In this document: positions 8,664-17,186 of the stretch, piece by piece
How the letters are laid out: every line of letters begins with the position of its first letter
Numbering within the stretch: the stretch's first letter is position 1
DNA from: Pseudomonas sp. LRP2-20
GTDB taxonomy: Bacteria > Pseudomonadota > Gammaproteobacteria > Pseudomonadales > Pseudomonadaceae
Direction of reading: 5' to 3'
Length of the DNA: 64,000 nucleotides
Assembly (NCBI RefSeq): GCF_024349685.1
Contig: NZ_AP025944.1
Span: 3,850,001-3,914,000 of the forward strand
The notes under the pieces: model-generated
Seen by the model: only the letters and a program-made list of their open reading frames with translations
The model's database searches: none
What the model was told of the DNA's origin: nothing
Program-made: the position numbers and the translations under genes

Positions 8664-9281
8664 TCAGGTGTCCGATATGGACTCACGCCACTCTTTACTC
8701 GCACGCTCTTGTTCTAGATAGCGGCGCATGTACGACACGTACACCGAGTCGAGCGGGACTGAAAAGCGTCCTAGGCTGGTCGTGACCACCAGCATCAGGG
8801 CTGATAAGTCTTTGAATTTCTCCTCTGCATCCATTGCGATTTGTAATCGATGTTTGTTAGGCACGAGAACCGAAACCATCTCTCCAAAATCGATGCGGCC
8901 GACCGGGAAACGAGACTCAAGATAACTGCCCGAAGAAAGACCGATTCTTCGATCAGATGATTTCGACTGAATGTACAGCCCGGTTACCAAGGACGGTCGA
9001 TTGCCGGAAGAAATGATCTTTATCGACAACCCTACATCCATCGAAGCTTGCTCGATAAACAGCCTTTCGGTGTTCTCCCTGCGCTGCTTTTCACTAAGCC
9101 AAAGAGTGACGGCAACTGCCAGGAGCGCACCCAGCCCAGAAACCCAGTCACCAACGCTTCCCCAATCAGGGACGAACTCAACCGTTGACTGTGGGTTCAG
9201 ATTGATACCGGCTGTCAGACCTGCAAGCGCAGACAAGACAGCAACGACCGAAACTGCAGCCACTACAGCGACACCCTTCAT
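8664..9281 (-). CDS. Membrane protein inserted in the head operon (moron candidate)
   Basis: This 205-residue protein has two predicted membrane segments: residues 4-26 (VAAVSVVAVLSALAGLTAGI) and about residues 46-63 (VSGLGALLAVAVTLWL). A soluble C-terminal domain ends with YMRRYLEQERASKEWR. It splits the head operon between the minor head gene and the scaffold gene, and has its own terminator directly downstream. Its base composition is visibly less GC-rich than the flanking structural genes. I recognise no family. The layout suggests an accessory gene possibly expressed in the lysogen. Confidence 0.75.
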   Translation of the reverse strand: MKGVAVVAAVSVVAVLSALAGLTAGINLNPQSTVEFVPDWGSVGDWVSGLGALLAVAVTLWLSEKQRRENTERLFIEQASMDVGLSIKIISSGNRPSLVTGLYIQSKSSDRRIGLSSGSYLESRFPVGRIDFGEMVSVLVPNKHRLQIAMDAEEKFKDLSALMLVVTTSLGRFSVPLDSVYVSYMRRYLEQERASKEWRESISDT

Positions 9282-9313
9282 TGAGTCATACCTGTACTCG
9301 GAAAAGTCGCGGA

Positions 9314-10402
9314 TTATATGGCACCGGATAAGCGGCTGAGCAGTTGTTCAAGGGTGAGGAGCTTTCCCTTGTCGTTGTAGAACGTGCTGAGCTTCAGCCC
9401 GCCCTCGCGCATCAGTCGACCACGCTCAGGGCCAAGGATCTCGTCCTGGCGCGCTGCTGACTGCTTGCTCAGCCATTCGGCATAGGTGGTCGACTCCGGC
9501 ACTTGGCCGTCCATGCTCGCCCGCGTTGCGCCGTCACTGAAACCCAAGACCTTGGCGCTCTTGAGCACCGGAACTTTGGAGGATCGGCAGCAGAAGTGGA
9601 TGCGTCCCGGCCCGGCCAGCCACGGGATAGTGTGGCCAATAGGCTTGTAGGTGCCTAGGGTGTAAGGCAGCCGGTCGCGAATCCGGCAGTCGCTCGATGT
9701 GTGGTTGTCCAGCGTACTGAGCCACTCAACGTGGCTGATGATGTCGCTGTTGGCCTCATACGCTGCGTCGCTGGCTGTTTCGGCAGTATGGGATACCGCA
9801 GACCGCACTACCGCCTCAACGTCGCGCCTGGCCTTCTGGAGGGCCCCGTCGGCGTAATGCTGCACCTTGGTGCCCATGACCGTGCGGACGACATCCGCAG
9901 TGGTGCGCCCCTCGACAACGCCCGAGCGCACAGCGTCGCGCACTGTGGCAGCGCGGCTGGACTCGATGCCGGCCATCCACTCCCTCAGCAGGCGCCCCTG
10001 GAATGGTCGGGCCTGGGCGATCGCCTTCACCGCGCTGAACGCCGGGGAGACGACCGGGTATGCCTCCTGCACCAGCGCCGGAAGAACGGCCCGCAACGCG
10101 CTCTGCTGGAACGCCAGCTCGTAGCTGATCAGCCCGTCGGTCACCTGGTCCATGGCCAGGCGAATCTCAATGAAGGTCTGCTGGTTGATCCGCAGCACCG
10201 CCGACAGGGCGATATCGACGGCCGCAGTTGATAGGTCGATGCCGAGGTTGTCGATCGCGTCGATCAGCGCGGCCCGCAGGTCGGCGTCCTTGCTGTTGAG
10301 GATCTTGATGATCGTCATCACCTGGCTGTTGCTCAGCCTGGACAGGTCGACCTCATGCCCGATCAGCTCGTTCAGCAGCTTCTCGTTGGCCGTCTTCATC
10401 AC
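9314..10402 (-). CDS. Phage minor head / head morphogenesis protein
   Basis: This 362-residue protein overlaps the portal gene by 4 bp. The C-terminal half contains the SPP1 gp7/Mu gpF-type signature: WLSTLDNHTSSDCRIRD, then GHTIPWLAGPGRIHFCCRS, with paired cysteines and a histidine. These proteins sit inside the procapsid near the portal and may be ejected with DNA. The N-terminal two thirds are helical. Confidence 0.88.
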   Translation of the reverse strand: MMKTANEKLLNELIGHEVDLSRLSNSQVMTIIKILNSKDADLRAALIDAIDNLGIDLSTAAVDIALSAVLRINQQTFIEIRLAMDQVTDGLISYELAFQQSALRAVLPALVQEAYPVVSPAFSAVKAIAQARPFQGRLLREWMAGIESSRAATVRDAVRSGVVEGRTTADVVRTVMGTKVQHYADGALQKARRDVEAVVRSAVSHTAETASDAAYEANSDIISHVEWLSTLDNHTSSDCRIRDRLPYTLGTYKPIGHTIPWLAGPGRIHFCCRSSKVPVLKSAKVLGFSDGATRASMDGQVPESTTYAEWLSKQSAARQDEILGPERGRLMREGGLKLSTFYNDKGKLLTLEQLLSRLSGAI

Positions 10403-11784
10403 AGAGTACCGAGGGCCGGGCCCTGGGCCTCAATCTTCGCCAGCTCATCGTCCCAGTCGTATTCGTCGCTGATCACACCGCGGCGCTGCATCTCGGTGAA
10501 CAGCGTCTCCTTGGAGACCATGCCGGCATTGGCCATCGAGACCAGGGTTGGTAGCGAGACCTCTGGCATGTAGTCCACGTCGTAGTTGCCGCGCATCTCG
10601 ACGGTGCCGCCGTCGCCGAGGCTGCGGTACTCGGCCATGAACTGCAGCAGCTGCGCCAGGCAGTCGCCGAAGTGGTTCGACATCCGCTGCAGGGGGGACA
10701 GCTCTTGCGCCGCCTCCTCCTCAGCCTGGGTCGCGGTCTTGGTCGCGGCCCTCTCAGGCGTGAGCAGCTTGCCGCCGGCCATCCGCATCTCATCGAGCAG
10801 GTCCTTCAGCGCGGTGCGGCCGGCTTCCACGGCCTTGCCGGTGTGCTCCACGTACTTCAGGTCGCCACTGGCCGGCAGGTCGGTCAACGACCCGGTGCCG
10901 ACCTTGAACTCCGGCGGTACCGGCCTCCCCTGGTCGGTGAACTGCATCTGCACGCCGATGCGAGCCAGAATCGGGACGCGGATGACGTGCAGGATGTTGT
11001 CCTGGTCGCTCTGGCTCTGCCAGTGCTTGACGTTCAGGTGGGCCAGCTCCAGCAGCGGCGGCTTGGCTGTCATGAAACCGGTGCGCCCGGTGTAGAAGGT
11101 GGCCCATGGGATGCGGTCCAGGCTGGTGGCGCCCTGCTCGTGGAGCGCCCAGACCGCCTTCGACGTTGCGCGGCGGTAGGTTCGCCACCCGCCGGGGATC
11201 AGAACGCGGATCTGCTCGACGCACTTGGCGCCGAACTCGCCATCCTCCTCCTCGACCACCTCGCGGTAGCGGACCATGGTCAGCACGCCGCCTTTGGAGC
11301 GCCAGCCCAGCACCTGGGATGGCTTCACCATCACCACATATGGGCGGACGCCGGCGGCCTGCTCCTCGGCCTTCGTCTTCAGCCCATCAACTGACGGGTG
11401 ATCGACGAATGCGTGGCAGAGGCCGAACCCCAGTCCCTCGCGAAAGAACTCTACCGCCCACGAGTTCAGGTCATTGCCGGCCCGGTCGATGTCCGTTGCC
11501 ATCGCGACGATGTCCTCGGGCACGCCATCGCCAAGCTGCAGGGGCTCAGCGAACACCCTGGCAGTCATGTTGCTGATCGTCTCAGAGTAGGCCGGCAGTA
11601 GCGTCGAGAGGCGCAGGCGTTCCCGGTAGCCTTCGTCCGACTCGGCCGGGTACTGCGGCAGCAGCTTCTTGCCCACTGCCCGCATCGCCATAGTCCCACC
11701 CATGAGCGGCGTGATCACAGCCCAGTACCCACGCATCTCGTCGACGGCGGGAAGCGTGATGCTTGGGTTATCGCTCATGGTCAC
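10399..11784 (-). CDS. Portal protein (DUF4055-type)
   Basis: This 461-residue protein contains YPAESDEGYRERLRL near residue 45, an aromatic-rich middle, and a long helical C-terminal region, as in DUF4055 phage portal proteins. It forms the dodecameric channel for DNA packaging. It lies between the large terminase and the minor head protein and overlaps both by 4 bp, so the packaging module is translationally coupled. Confidence 0.9.
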   Translation of the reverse strand: MTMSDNPSITLPAVDEMRGYWAVITPLMGGTMAMRAVGKKLLPQYPAESDEGYRERLRLSTLLPAYSETISNMTARVFAEPLQLGDGVPEDIVAMATDIDRAGNDLNSWAVEFFREGLGFGLCHAFVDHPSVDGLKTKAEEQAAGVRPYVVMVKPSQVLGWRSKGGVLTMVRYREVVEEEDGEFGAKCVEQIRVLIPGGWRTYRRATSKAVWALHEQGATSLDRIPWATFYTGRTGFMTAKPPLLELAHLNVKHWQSQSDQDNILHVIRVPILARIGVQMQFTDQGRPVPPEFKVGTGSLTDLPASGDLKYVEHTGKAVEAGRTALKDLLDEMRMAGGKLLTPERAATKTATQAEEEAAQELSPLQRMSNHFGDCLAQLLQFMAEYRSLGDGGTVEMRGNYDVDYMPEVSLPTLVSMANAGMVSKETLFTEMQRRGVISDEYDWDDELAKIEAQGPALGTL

Positions 11785-13076
11785 ATTCTCAAGGATTGGG
11801 TCACGATCACTGGTTTGACGATCGGATAGTCATGGTGGATGAAGTAGCCGCCAGCGTCGTTGGCGTGGTCGTTGCCCTGGCTCTTGTCCGGCTCACCTGT
11901 TGGCGCCCAGATCTGCTGCTCTAGGCAGTCTGCGTAGGTTGGGCAGAGATCTGTGTTGACCCGGTAGCGGCGCTCGCCGGCCGAGTTGCAGAACATGGCG
12001 TTCATGGCATTGATCCGGTCTTTCACCGGAGGGTTTGCCTCTGGCGCCATCACTGTAAATCCGGCCTGGCGCAGCAGCTCAAGGTCAGTGGTGCTCGCAT
12101 TGACCGATTTCCGGCCTTTGCCCGAGGCATCGGGGAACACCAGAATTTCGCGCGTCTTGTGGTAATTGCCTTCGGCGTACAGCCAGTAGCGCTCCTTGAT
12201 TTGGCGGATCATGTCGGGCGTGTCGTAGCCGTTCATGATCTCGCCCACCGCATGGGGCATGCCCAGGCGCTTGACGTGGACGATGGCCGACATCTTGCCG
12301 ACGTTGAAGTCCATGCCCACGAAGATCGGCTCGCCGGGCTGCACTGACTCGTGGCTGCCGTTCAGCTTGCGGTTGTAGGCGGTGTAGATCGACCCGGAGT
12401 TGAGGTTGACGAACTGGCCATTCAGGTAGGCCAGGATCAGCTGTTCCGGGTAGGAGTCCATCAGGGATGGGATGTAGTCCGGTGGCAGGTTCAGCTCGTT
12501 GTCGAACGTGCTGGCCTGCACCAGGCCGTACATGCCCTGCATCGCTGGCTTCTCGCGCAGCTGCTTCACGAACTGCTGGTAGACGAACTTGAACCCCTCG
12601 GGGGTCGTGGTCACGTCCACGCCGTTCTTCAGCCCGGGCACGTTGTAGCGCATCCGGGCGATGATCTTGCGCCAAGCATGCTCAGCTTTCAGCGCGGGCA
12701 GAACGTCGAGTTCGTCGACCAGGGCGTGCCCGATCTTGAAGCCCACGATGGTCTGCGGTTTCTCCATCGAGCGGCAAATGGTCGTGCTGCGGTACCGGCC
12801 GCCGCTATAGAACTCGACCTCCTTGTCGCTCTCCTTCGTCTTGACCTTCAGGCCCCAGTCGAAGGCGACCTCCTCGATGGTCGGGAAGAAGATGTCGCGG
12901 ATCTGCGGGTAGGTCGGCGCGAAGTAGCCTGAGTCGATACGAGGCCACTCCCAGACATGCTTGCACAGCGCCGCGCATCCCACCCAGGTCTTACCGGAGC
13001 CGAACCCGGCCACAAAGCCGCGGAACTTCTGCTCCATGCGCAGGAAGCTGGCCTGGGGCACGTTAAGTGACGGCAT
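11781..13076 (-). CDS. Terminase large subunit
   Basis: The protein is 431 residues from the ATG at 13076 (GAGGAAG upstream); a start five codons earlier lacks a spaced Shine-Dalgarno sequence. The ATPase domain has Walker A GFGSGKT near residue 30 and Walker B HALVDELDVL near residue 120. The nuclease domain carries FVGMDFNVGKMSAIVH (first metal aspartate) and further acidic residues. It is the DNA packaging motor that docks on the portal. It overlaps terS by 14 bp. Confidence 0.95.
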   Translation of the reverse strand: MPSLNVPQASFLRMEQKFRGFVAGFGSGKTWVGCAALCKHVWEWPRIDSGYFAPTYPQIRDIFFPTIEEVAFDWGLKVKTKESDKEVEFYSGGRYRSTTICRSMEKPQTIVGFKIGHALVDELDVLPALKAEHAWRKIIARMRYNVPGLKNGVDVTTTPEGFKFVYQQFVKQLREKPAMQGMYGLVQASTFDNELNLPPDYIPSLMDSYPEQLILAYLNGQFVNLNSGSIYTAYNRKLNGSHESVQPGEPIFVGMDFNVGKMSAIVHVKRLGMPHAVGEIMNGYDTPDMIRQIKERYWLYAEGNYHKTREILVFPDASGKGRKSVNASTTDLELLRQAGFTVMAPEANPPVKDRINAMNAMFCNSAGERRYRVNTDLCPTYADCLEQQIWAPTGEPDKSQGNDHANDAGGYFIHHDYPIVKPVIVTQSLRM

Positions 13077-13524
13077 CCGGCTTCCTCGCATCCACTACGT
13101 CAACCTGCACCCGGGTGGGCGGCACGTTGTCGTGGGGATTCTCGTTCTTGGTCTGGCGGTTCACGTAGACGTCGCCGACCTCTTTGGCCGCCTGCTCCAA
13201 CAACTGGGCAGTCAGGGCCATGTTCTTCATGCTCTCGGCCTTCTCGGCCATCCTACCCAAGGCACGGAGACGGTAGGCACGATGCGCAATGGGGATGTCG
13301 GCCGTCTCGGCTGTGAACCGCTCCCGGCATGCATGGAACATGTCCGCCCAACGCTTAGCCAAGCCGCGCCCGGCATACTTGGTTGGGTCATGCCCCTCGC
13401 ACACTTGGCGACTGACATCTACCCCAAATTCTTTCTTGACGGCCTCCACCACCTGGGACGGTGTATCGAAGCAGGCCAGAGCCTGAACAATGAAGGCTTT
13501 GACCTCGCTTCGTAGTGCTGCCAT
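13063..13524 (-). CDS. Terminase small subunit (DUF2280-type)
   Basis: This 153-residue protein begins MAALRSEVKAFIVQALACFD, which resembles DUF2280, the small terminase family of many Pseudomonas prophages. An N-terminal HTH-like part (PSQVVEAVKKEFGVDVSRQ) would bind the packaging site, and the helical middle would oligomerise. It immediately precedes and overlaps the large subunit. Confidence 0.85.
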   Translation of the reverse strand: MAALRSEVKAFIVQALACFDTPSQVVEAVKKEFGVDVSRQVCEGHDPTKYAGRGLAKRWADMFHACRERFTAETADIPIAHRAYRLRALGRMAEKAESMKNMALTAQLLEQAAKEVGDVYVNRQTKNENPHDNVPPTRVQVDVVDARKPDAVT

Positions 13525-13555
13525 GTGAATGTCATCCGTCAGGACCTGTCAGGAT

Positions 13556-14179
13556 TCAGGCCGACTTGATCAGGCAGGTTCCGCAGGCCCTCGAAATGTT
13601 GATCTTGGCCACCTCAGGCGGCCGGCTTGCAGCGTCGATAAGCTGCTGTACGTCCTCGCTGGCACCGTAGCGCCTCACCACCCCGACGAACTCTTCGACG
13701 TCATGGCCGCGTAGGTAGAGCTTGGGTAGCCCATCCTGGGTGAACTTGGGAGCGCCGTACTCATCGGTTGCCTGGTCGATGTGATAAAGCTCGTGTTCGA
13801 CCAGGGCGCAGAACTCAGCGTCGGTGCATTGCGCGCAGTAGTCGGCGGCCAGGGTGATGAGGTAGGTCGGCTCCTCGCCGAACCACTGGCGCATCTGCTG
13901 CTCTTGCCGGGCTTTCTGCCATCCGCCAGCGCGGAACATCAGCTGTTCGGCCTGACCGAGAACCACCCGCCCCTGCTTGGCGAACCCTGTCGATGCCCAG
14001 AGCACGCCGATGTTGGCGTCAATCAGATGGGCGTGCTCGGGGTTATGGATGCTCCCGGTCTCCGCCAGCATCTCGCGGTGGATCCATTCCCATAATTCAG
14101 GGGCGGGACCTAGCGTAAGCCAAAGCGAGTCAAGCAGATCAGCTGGTGGTAATGGTCTAGCCAAAGTTCTTGCCCTCAA
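13556..14179 (-). CDS. Phage putative metallopeptidase (HELYH zinc motif)
   Basis: This protein is about 207 residues. HELYH at residues 129-133 is the HExxH zinc motif, and a CxxC pair lies near the C-terminus. It resembles the PhageMetallopep family found beside terminase genes. The frame opens after an in-frame TAG, and the first usable start is TTG at 14179 or a later TTG, so the N-terminus is uncertain. Substrate is unknown; position suggests a role in head maturation or host interaction. Confidence 0.78.
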   Translation of the reverse strand: MRARTLARPLPPADLLDSLWLTLGPAPELWEWIHREMLAETGSIHNPEHAHLIDANIGVLWASTGFAKQGRVVLGQAEQLMFRAGGWQKARQEQQMRQWFGEEPTYLITLAADYCAQCTDAEFCALVEHELYHIDQATDEYGAPKFTQDGLPKLYLRGHDVEEFVGVVRRYGASEDVQQLIDAASRPPEVAKINISRACGTCLIKSA

Positions 14180-14251
14180 GCCGCTTGTGGCACCGACTTC
14201 CTACATGAGGCAAACTTCCAATGCACCATTGATCAGATAGGGATTTCACTG

Positions 14252-14509
14252 ATGCCATTTCCACCGAAGGAACGTGCTGCACTATTGGAGCTCAAGGGCG
14301 TAGGCCCAACGGTCATTGCCAGACTTGAGCAGATGGGTATCGAAACATTGGCAGAGCTGGGCAGAGCCGATGTTACCGACATCTTGGCCCGAGCATCTGC
14401 CGCAGTGGGATCGACATGCTGGAGAAATAGCCCTCAAGCAAGAACCGCTATTACTGCCGCCGTCGATTTTGCGAAAGGTGCACTTAGCGAAAAGCACGTC
14501 CTTACGTGA
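14252..14509 (+). CDS. Helix-hairpin-helix protein (Cdd1/pathogenicity-locus type)
   Basis: This 85-residue protein has a helix-hairpin-helix motif (LKGVGPTVIARLEQMGI at residues 14-30), as in small Cdd1-like DNA-binding proteins. It is encoded on the plus strand, against the late operon. HHH proteins contact DNA non-specifically. It is probably an accessory gene picked up by the phage; no partner is evident. Confidence 0.75.
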   Translation: MPFPPKERAALLELKGVGPTVIARLEQMGIETLAELGRADVTDILARASAAVGSTCWRNSPQARTAITAAVDFAKGALSEKHVLT

Positions 14510-14603
14510 CCCCATCATTTTGCGCGTCTCGACATGAGCGTGCCCGTGCAGAATGGCAATGATCAGCCCGTGAGGCAGCCCTGCGGCCTCGGCTGCCTCG
14601 ATT

Positions 14604-14699
14604 TCAAAAATTAGAACCCCTCCCCAATTCGGTTAAGACAGCTTTGATCTCACTGCCAATCGGCAACTCATGCCAGATACGGATGACACGCTCCGTCAT
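14604..14699 (-). CDS. Possible 31-residue protein
   Basis: A short minus-strand frame starts at ATG 14699 with GGAG eight bases upstream and encodes MTERVIRIWHELPIGSEIKA and 11 further residues. Only the ribosome site and open frame support it. It may be a remnant. Confidence 0.3.
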   Translation of the reverse strand: MTERVIRIWHELPIGSEIKAVLTELGRGSNF

Positions 14700-14778
14700 G
14701 GAATCGTCTCCGTGAGTCATGTTGATGCCTTCTCCGAATAGAACTAATACTTAACGATCTGTCTGGGGAGACACGAGC

Positions 14779-15015
14779 ATGCAACCAAGATTCGTTATCG
14801 TTCCAGGCGTGCCAATCGAGGGGGAGTCGTTCCACATTGGCAACCGGTTCTACTCCAACACCACTTCGGGCGGCTTCGACATCTACGACAATCAAGAGAA
14901 GGAAAGGCTTAAACGTGCCTTTGCTGATAAATCAGTTGCCTCAGTCGCTTGCGATAAGATGAACGCCGACTCACGCAATCCGGACGAGCTATTTCCCGTG
15001 CTGCGCTCCGAGTGA
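14779..15015 (+). CDS. Small hypothetical protein
   Basis: This 78-residue plus-strand protein starts at ATG 14779 behind GGGGAGACACGAGC. It is rich in Asn, Ser and Asp, with no membrane segment or recognised motif. With the HHH gene it forms a plus-strand islet inside the leftward late operon, which is typical of accessory phage genes. Confidence 0.6.
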   Translation: MQPRFVIVPGVPIEGESFHIGNRFYSNTTSGGFDIYDNQEKERLKRAFADKSVASVACDKMNADSRNPDELFPVLRSE

Positions 15016-15052
15016 AACGTCACGAAACGGCGCGTTTCGAATTTTTGACGCC

Positions 15053-15322
15053 CTACCCTTGCCGGAAAACACGGCCGCGCTGGGCCACCGCATACAGGAC
15101 TATGCCGAGCTTGAGAATGACGCCGTACAGTGTGGGCACGTGGCCGTTCATAGCCAGTACGAACGCGCCGAAGGCGCCGATGGCTACCAGGTAGAAAGCG
15201 ACAGCCAGCAGCGGGTGATCCATGGGGCGTATGCGCCGCAGGTAGTCGCAAGCTGCGATCACCACCAGAACGCTCAGGAATGCATTCGCGCCGATCAGGA
15301 CTTGAATGAGGGTAGAGCTCAT
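15053..15322 (-). CDS. Holin-like membrane protein
   Basis: This 89-residue protein has three hydrophobic segments (about residues 5-25, 38-58 and 65-82) and a short basic tail. It overlaps the next holin-like gene by one base at 15322. Paired small membrane proteins before the terminase genes are typical of Pseudomonas prophage lysis cassettes, where one often acts as antiholin. No endolysin is seen beside them. Confidence 0.7.
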   Translation of the reverse strand: MSSTLIQVLIGANAFLSVLVVIAACDYLRRIRPMDHPLLAVAFYLVAIGAFGAFVLAMNGHVPTLYGVILKLGIVLYAVAQRGRVFRQG

Positions 15323-15633
15323 CAGGTAGCCCCCTTGGCTCCGAACTGACTCACCACCGACTTCAGGACTGGGATGATGTTCATTGCCAGTAGGCCTATG
15401 AGGAAGGCCACGCCGTATTGGGTTTCTCCGCTTGTGCCAAGGCCGAAGTAGCTGATGGCGAGCGGGGTGCAGAAGATCGCGGATGCGAAGCCGGTGAAGA
15501 AGGCGGCGACCGCCTGGCCACGCGTGAGGCCCCGCAGAAAGGTCAGCGAGAGGATCGCTCCTGCGAAGCCGCCAATGATCACGCCGTACTTCACCAGCAG
15601 GACGCCGGCAGTCGTGCTTGCTGGTTCGGCCAT
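15322..15633 (-). CDS. Holin
   Basis: This 103-residue protein begins MAEPASTTAGVLLVKYGVII and has three hydrophobic segments, the start and build of phage holins in many Pseudomonas prophages. Holins form lesions in the inner membrane to release or activate endolysin. It is the first gene of a two-gene lysis cassette with the overlapping 15053-15322 gene. Confidence 0.8.
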   Translation of the reverse strand: MAEPASTTAGVLLVKYGVIIGGFAGAILSLTFLRGLTRGQAVAAFFTGFASAIFCTPLAISYFGLGTSGETQYGVAFLIGLLAMNIIPVLKSVVSQFGAKGAT

Positions 15634-15787
15634 GAATGGTTCCTAGAAGAAAAGGCCCGGAGGTGAGGTCCTATTGAGGGACCGGGCAAACGTGCGGAGC
15701 AGCACATATTGAAAGCCCCGGACGTTGCGAGACTCAGAATGGTAAGCGTACATCCGTTAAACGGATGGGAAGACAATTCACCTGAAC

Positions 15788-15807
15788 AAAAAACCGCCCG
15801 AAGGCGG
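15788..15807 (-). terminator. Rho-independent terminator
   Basis: A minus-strand stem CCGCC/GGCGG with a four-base loop is followed by six U. It lies just downstream of the small 15875-16054 gene. Confidence 0.7.
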
Positions 15808-15874
15808 CTAGCTAATGACTTATTAGCGCTTTCCCAAATTTGTTGGGCGCTTCAATCAGCTCAAATGTTCTACT

Positions 15875-16054
15875 TCACGACTTTCTCGGATCATTTTTTA
15901 CATCTTTCTCAGCAACCTTGTCGTGCCGACTATAGAGCTCTGCCTTTGAAGCCCGCTCGGTGTTGGCAGCCTTACTTCCCTCCGCCCTTGGGCCTTGGGG
16001 AGATGTATTTGCGCCAGAACTTTTTTCACCCTGGCGCGATGTTTTATCTGTCAT
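15875..16054 (-). CDS. Small hydrophilic protein
   Basis: This 59-residue protein starts at ATG 16054 behind AGAGGTTTAT. It is highly charged and Ser/Lys/Glu-rich (DKTSRQGEKSSGANTSPQG), probably disordered, and has no recognised domain. A terminator follows 70 bp downstream, which supports a real transcript in this direction. Confidence 0.5.
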   Translation of the reverse strand: MTDKTSRQGEKSSGANTSPQGPRAEGSKAANTERASKAELYSRHDKVAEKDVKNDPRKS

Positions 16055-16098
16055 ATAAACCTCTGATGAGCCCAGTTATCCGAGCTCAATTAAATGAA

Positions 16099-16492
16099 TT
16101 ACTCAGCGAGTGATCCATCATTTGTACGCATCTGCCTCCGGTCATTCTCCGGACCTTTATCAAGGCCTGGCTCGTCATCATCTGGGGTGTATCCCAGTGG
16201 ATCATCAGCCTCGAGGAGCGTATGTGGCGAAAGAGCCGTACTTGGTGGGGCGCGTTTACCAACGGCGCCCAGGATAAGTCCAACCAGTATTCTGACTACT
16301 GAACTTTTCCATATTTGAAGCTTTTTGATGCTCAGGGGAATCAGGTTCTTGTTCAGGTGTAGCGTCGGGATCGATATAATCGTCCCTATCCTCTGGGCTA
16401 GATTTGTCCAACACCTCGAGCTTTTCTGTACCTGATTCAACTTCGGATTCAAGCCCTGGCGATCCATCTGGTCTGGCAATGTCACTAGACAT
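16099..16492 (-). pseudogene. Acidic small membrane-type gene split by a frameshift
   Basis: The frame starts at ATG 16492 behind AGAGGTACTT and gives an acidic, Pro/Glu/Asp-rich N-terminus (MSSDIARPDGSPGLESEVES). It then shifts out at an AAAA tract after NMEK (about 16316-16320) and stops within 20 codons. The +1 frame continues at that point with a hydrophobic stretch (VVRILVGLILGAVG) and an acidic tail ending at 16099. Removing one A would restore a protein of about 130 residues with a single membrane segment. Either the gene is broken or it uses recoding. Confidence 0.5.
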
Positions 16493-16633
16493 AAGTACCT
16501 CTCATTAACTCAGAAAATCTGAGCTAAGGCGAGTATGCGCCCTAAAGTGGCTATAGGGTGAAATACCAGACCACCGGGAAAACAAAAAATACCGAGGCAA
16601 TGATGGGGACTTTTTAAGCCCTCTTCAAGAAAC

Positions 16634-16655
16634 AAAAAGCCCGCACTTGGCGGGC
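16634..16655 (-). terminator. Rho-independent terminator after pagL-like gene
   Basis: A minus-strand GCCCGC/GCGGGC stem with CAAGT loop is followed by UUUUUG, 22 bp downstream of the deacylase gene. Confidence 0.85.
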
Positions 16656-16676
16656 AAGGGAGCTACGCAGAATGAG

Positions 16677-17186
16677 TTAAATCTGGTGGCTGTAGAACAG
16701 GGAGTACGACTCGATGCCGTCGTTCGGCTGCTTGATACCAGCGTTGGAGTAGTGAATCGCTCGGATACCAACCTTCTGCGTCTCGCCGATCTTCAAGCCT
16801 GCGCCGATGCGGTCTTCGAAGTTGAAGGCCGAACCAAAGTCCTGGTCGCCTGCGGATGTACCAGAGAAGACCGCAAGGCCGATGCCAGCCTCAACGAATG
16901 GCTTCACGTTACCGCTACCGAACTCGTAAACGAAAACGGGCGCAAAGGATAGCGAATGAGCGCCGCCAGAGGCATCACCTGCTTCCCAGTAGGTGTAACC
17001 AGCATCCCAGTACCCGGTGAGACGACCAGTGCTGCTTTCCAGCCAGCTCTTGTCCCAGTCAAACCCGATTCCAACGCGCGCGGTCAGGCCACCCTGACTG
17101 GTCGCTCCAACGGCCCCGGACAATTCAGCGGCCTGAGCACCGACAGCAAAAAAAGAGAGCACCGCTGCGGCGATGATATTTTTCAT
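16677..17186 (-). CDS. pagL: Lipid A 3-O-deacylase (PagL family), prophage-encoded
   Basis: This protein is 169 residues from the ATG at 17186, or two codons longer from a GTG. A signal peptide (residues 1-19, cleavage near AQA/AE) precedes a beta-rich, aromatic-ended outer-membrane barrel. The C-terminal strand holds His145, Ser147 and Glu159. The H-x-S pair and the 12-residue Ser-Glu spacing match the catalytic triad of P. aeruginosa PagL. PagL removes the 3-O acyl chain of lipid A in the outer membrane. It lies between the terminator after the Q-position gene and its own terminator. Family-level confidence is high; being phage-borne, it is probably a lysogenic conversion gene. Confidence 0.88.
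   Translation of the reverse strand: MKNIIAAAVLSFFAVGAQAAELSGAVGATSQGGLTARVGIGFDWDKSWLESSTGRLTGYWDAGYTYWEAGDASGGAHSLSFAPVFVYEFGSGNVKPFVEAGIGLAVFSGTSAGDQDFGSAFNFEDRIGAGLKIGETQKVGIRAIHYSNAGIKQPNDGIESYSLFYSHQI

Noticed and set aside
15709..16113. Plus-strand 134-codon frame
   Set aside because: It opposes the 15875-16054 gene and the terminator at 15788. Its residues are aromatic- and Pro-rich without pattern, and no ribosome site is seen.
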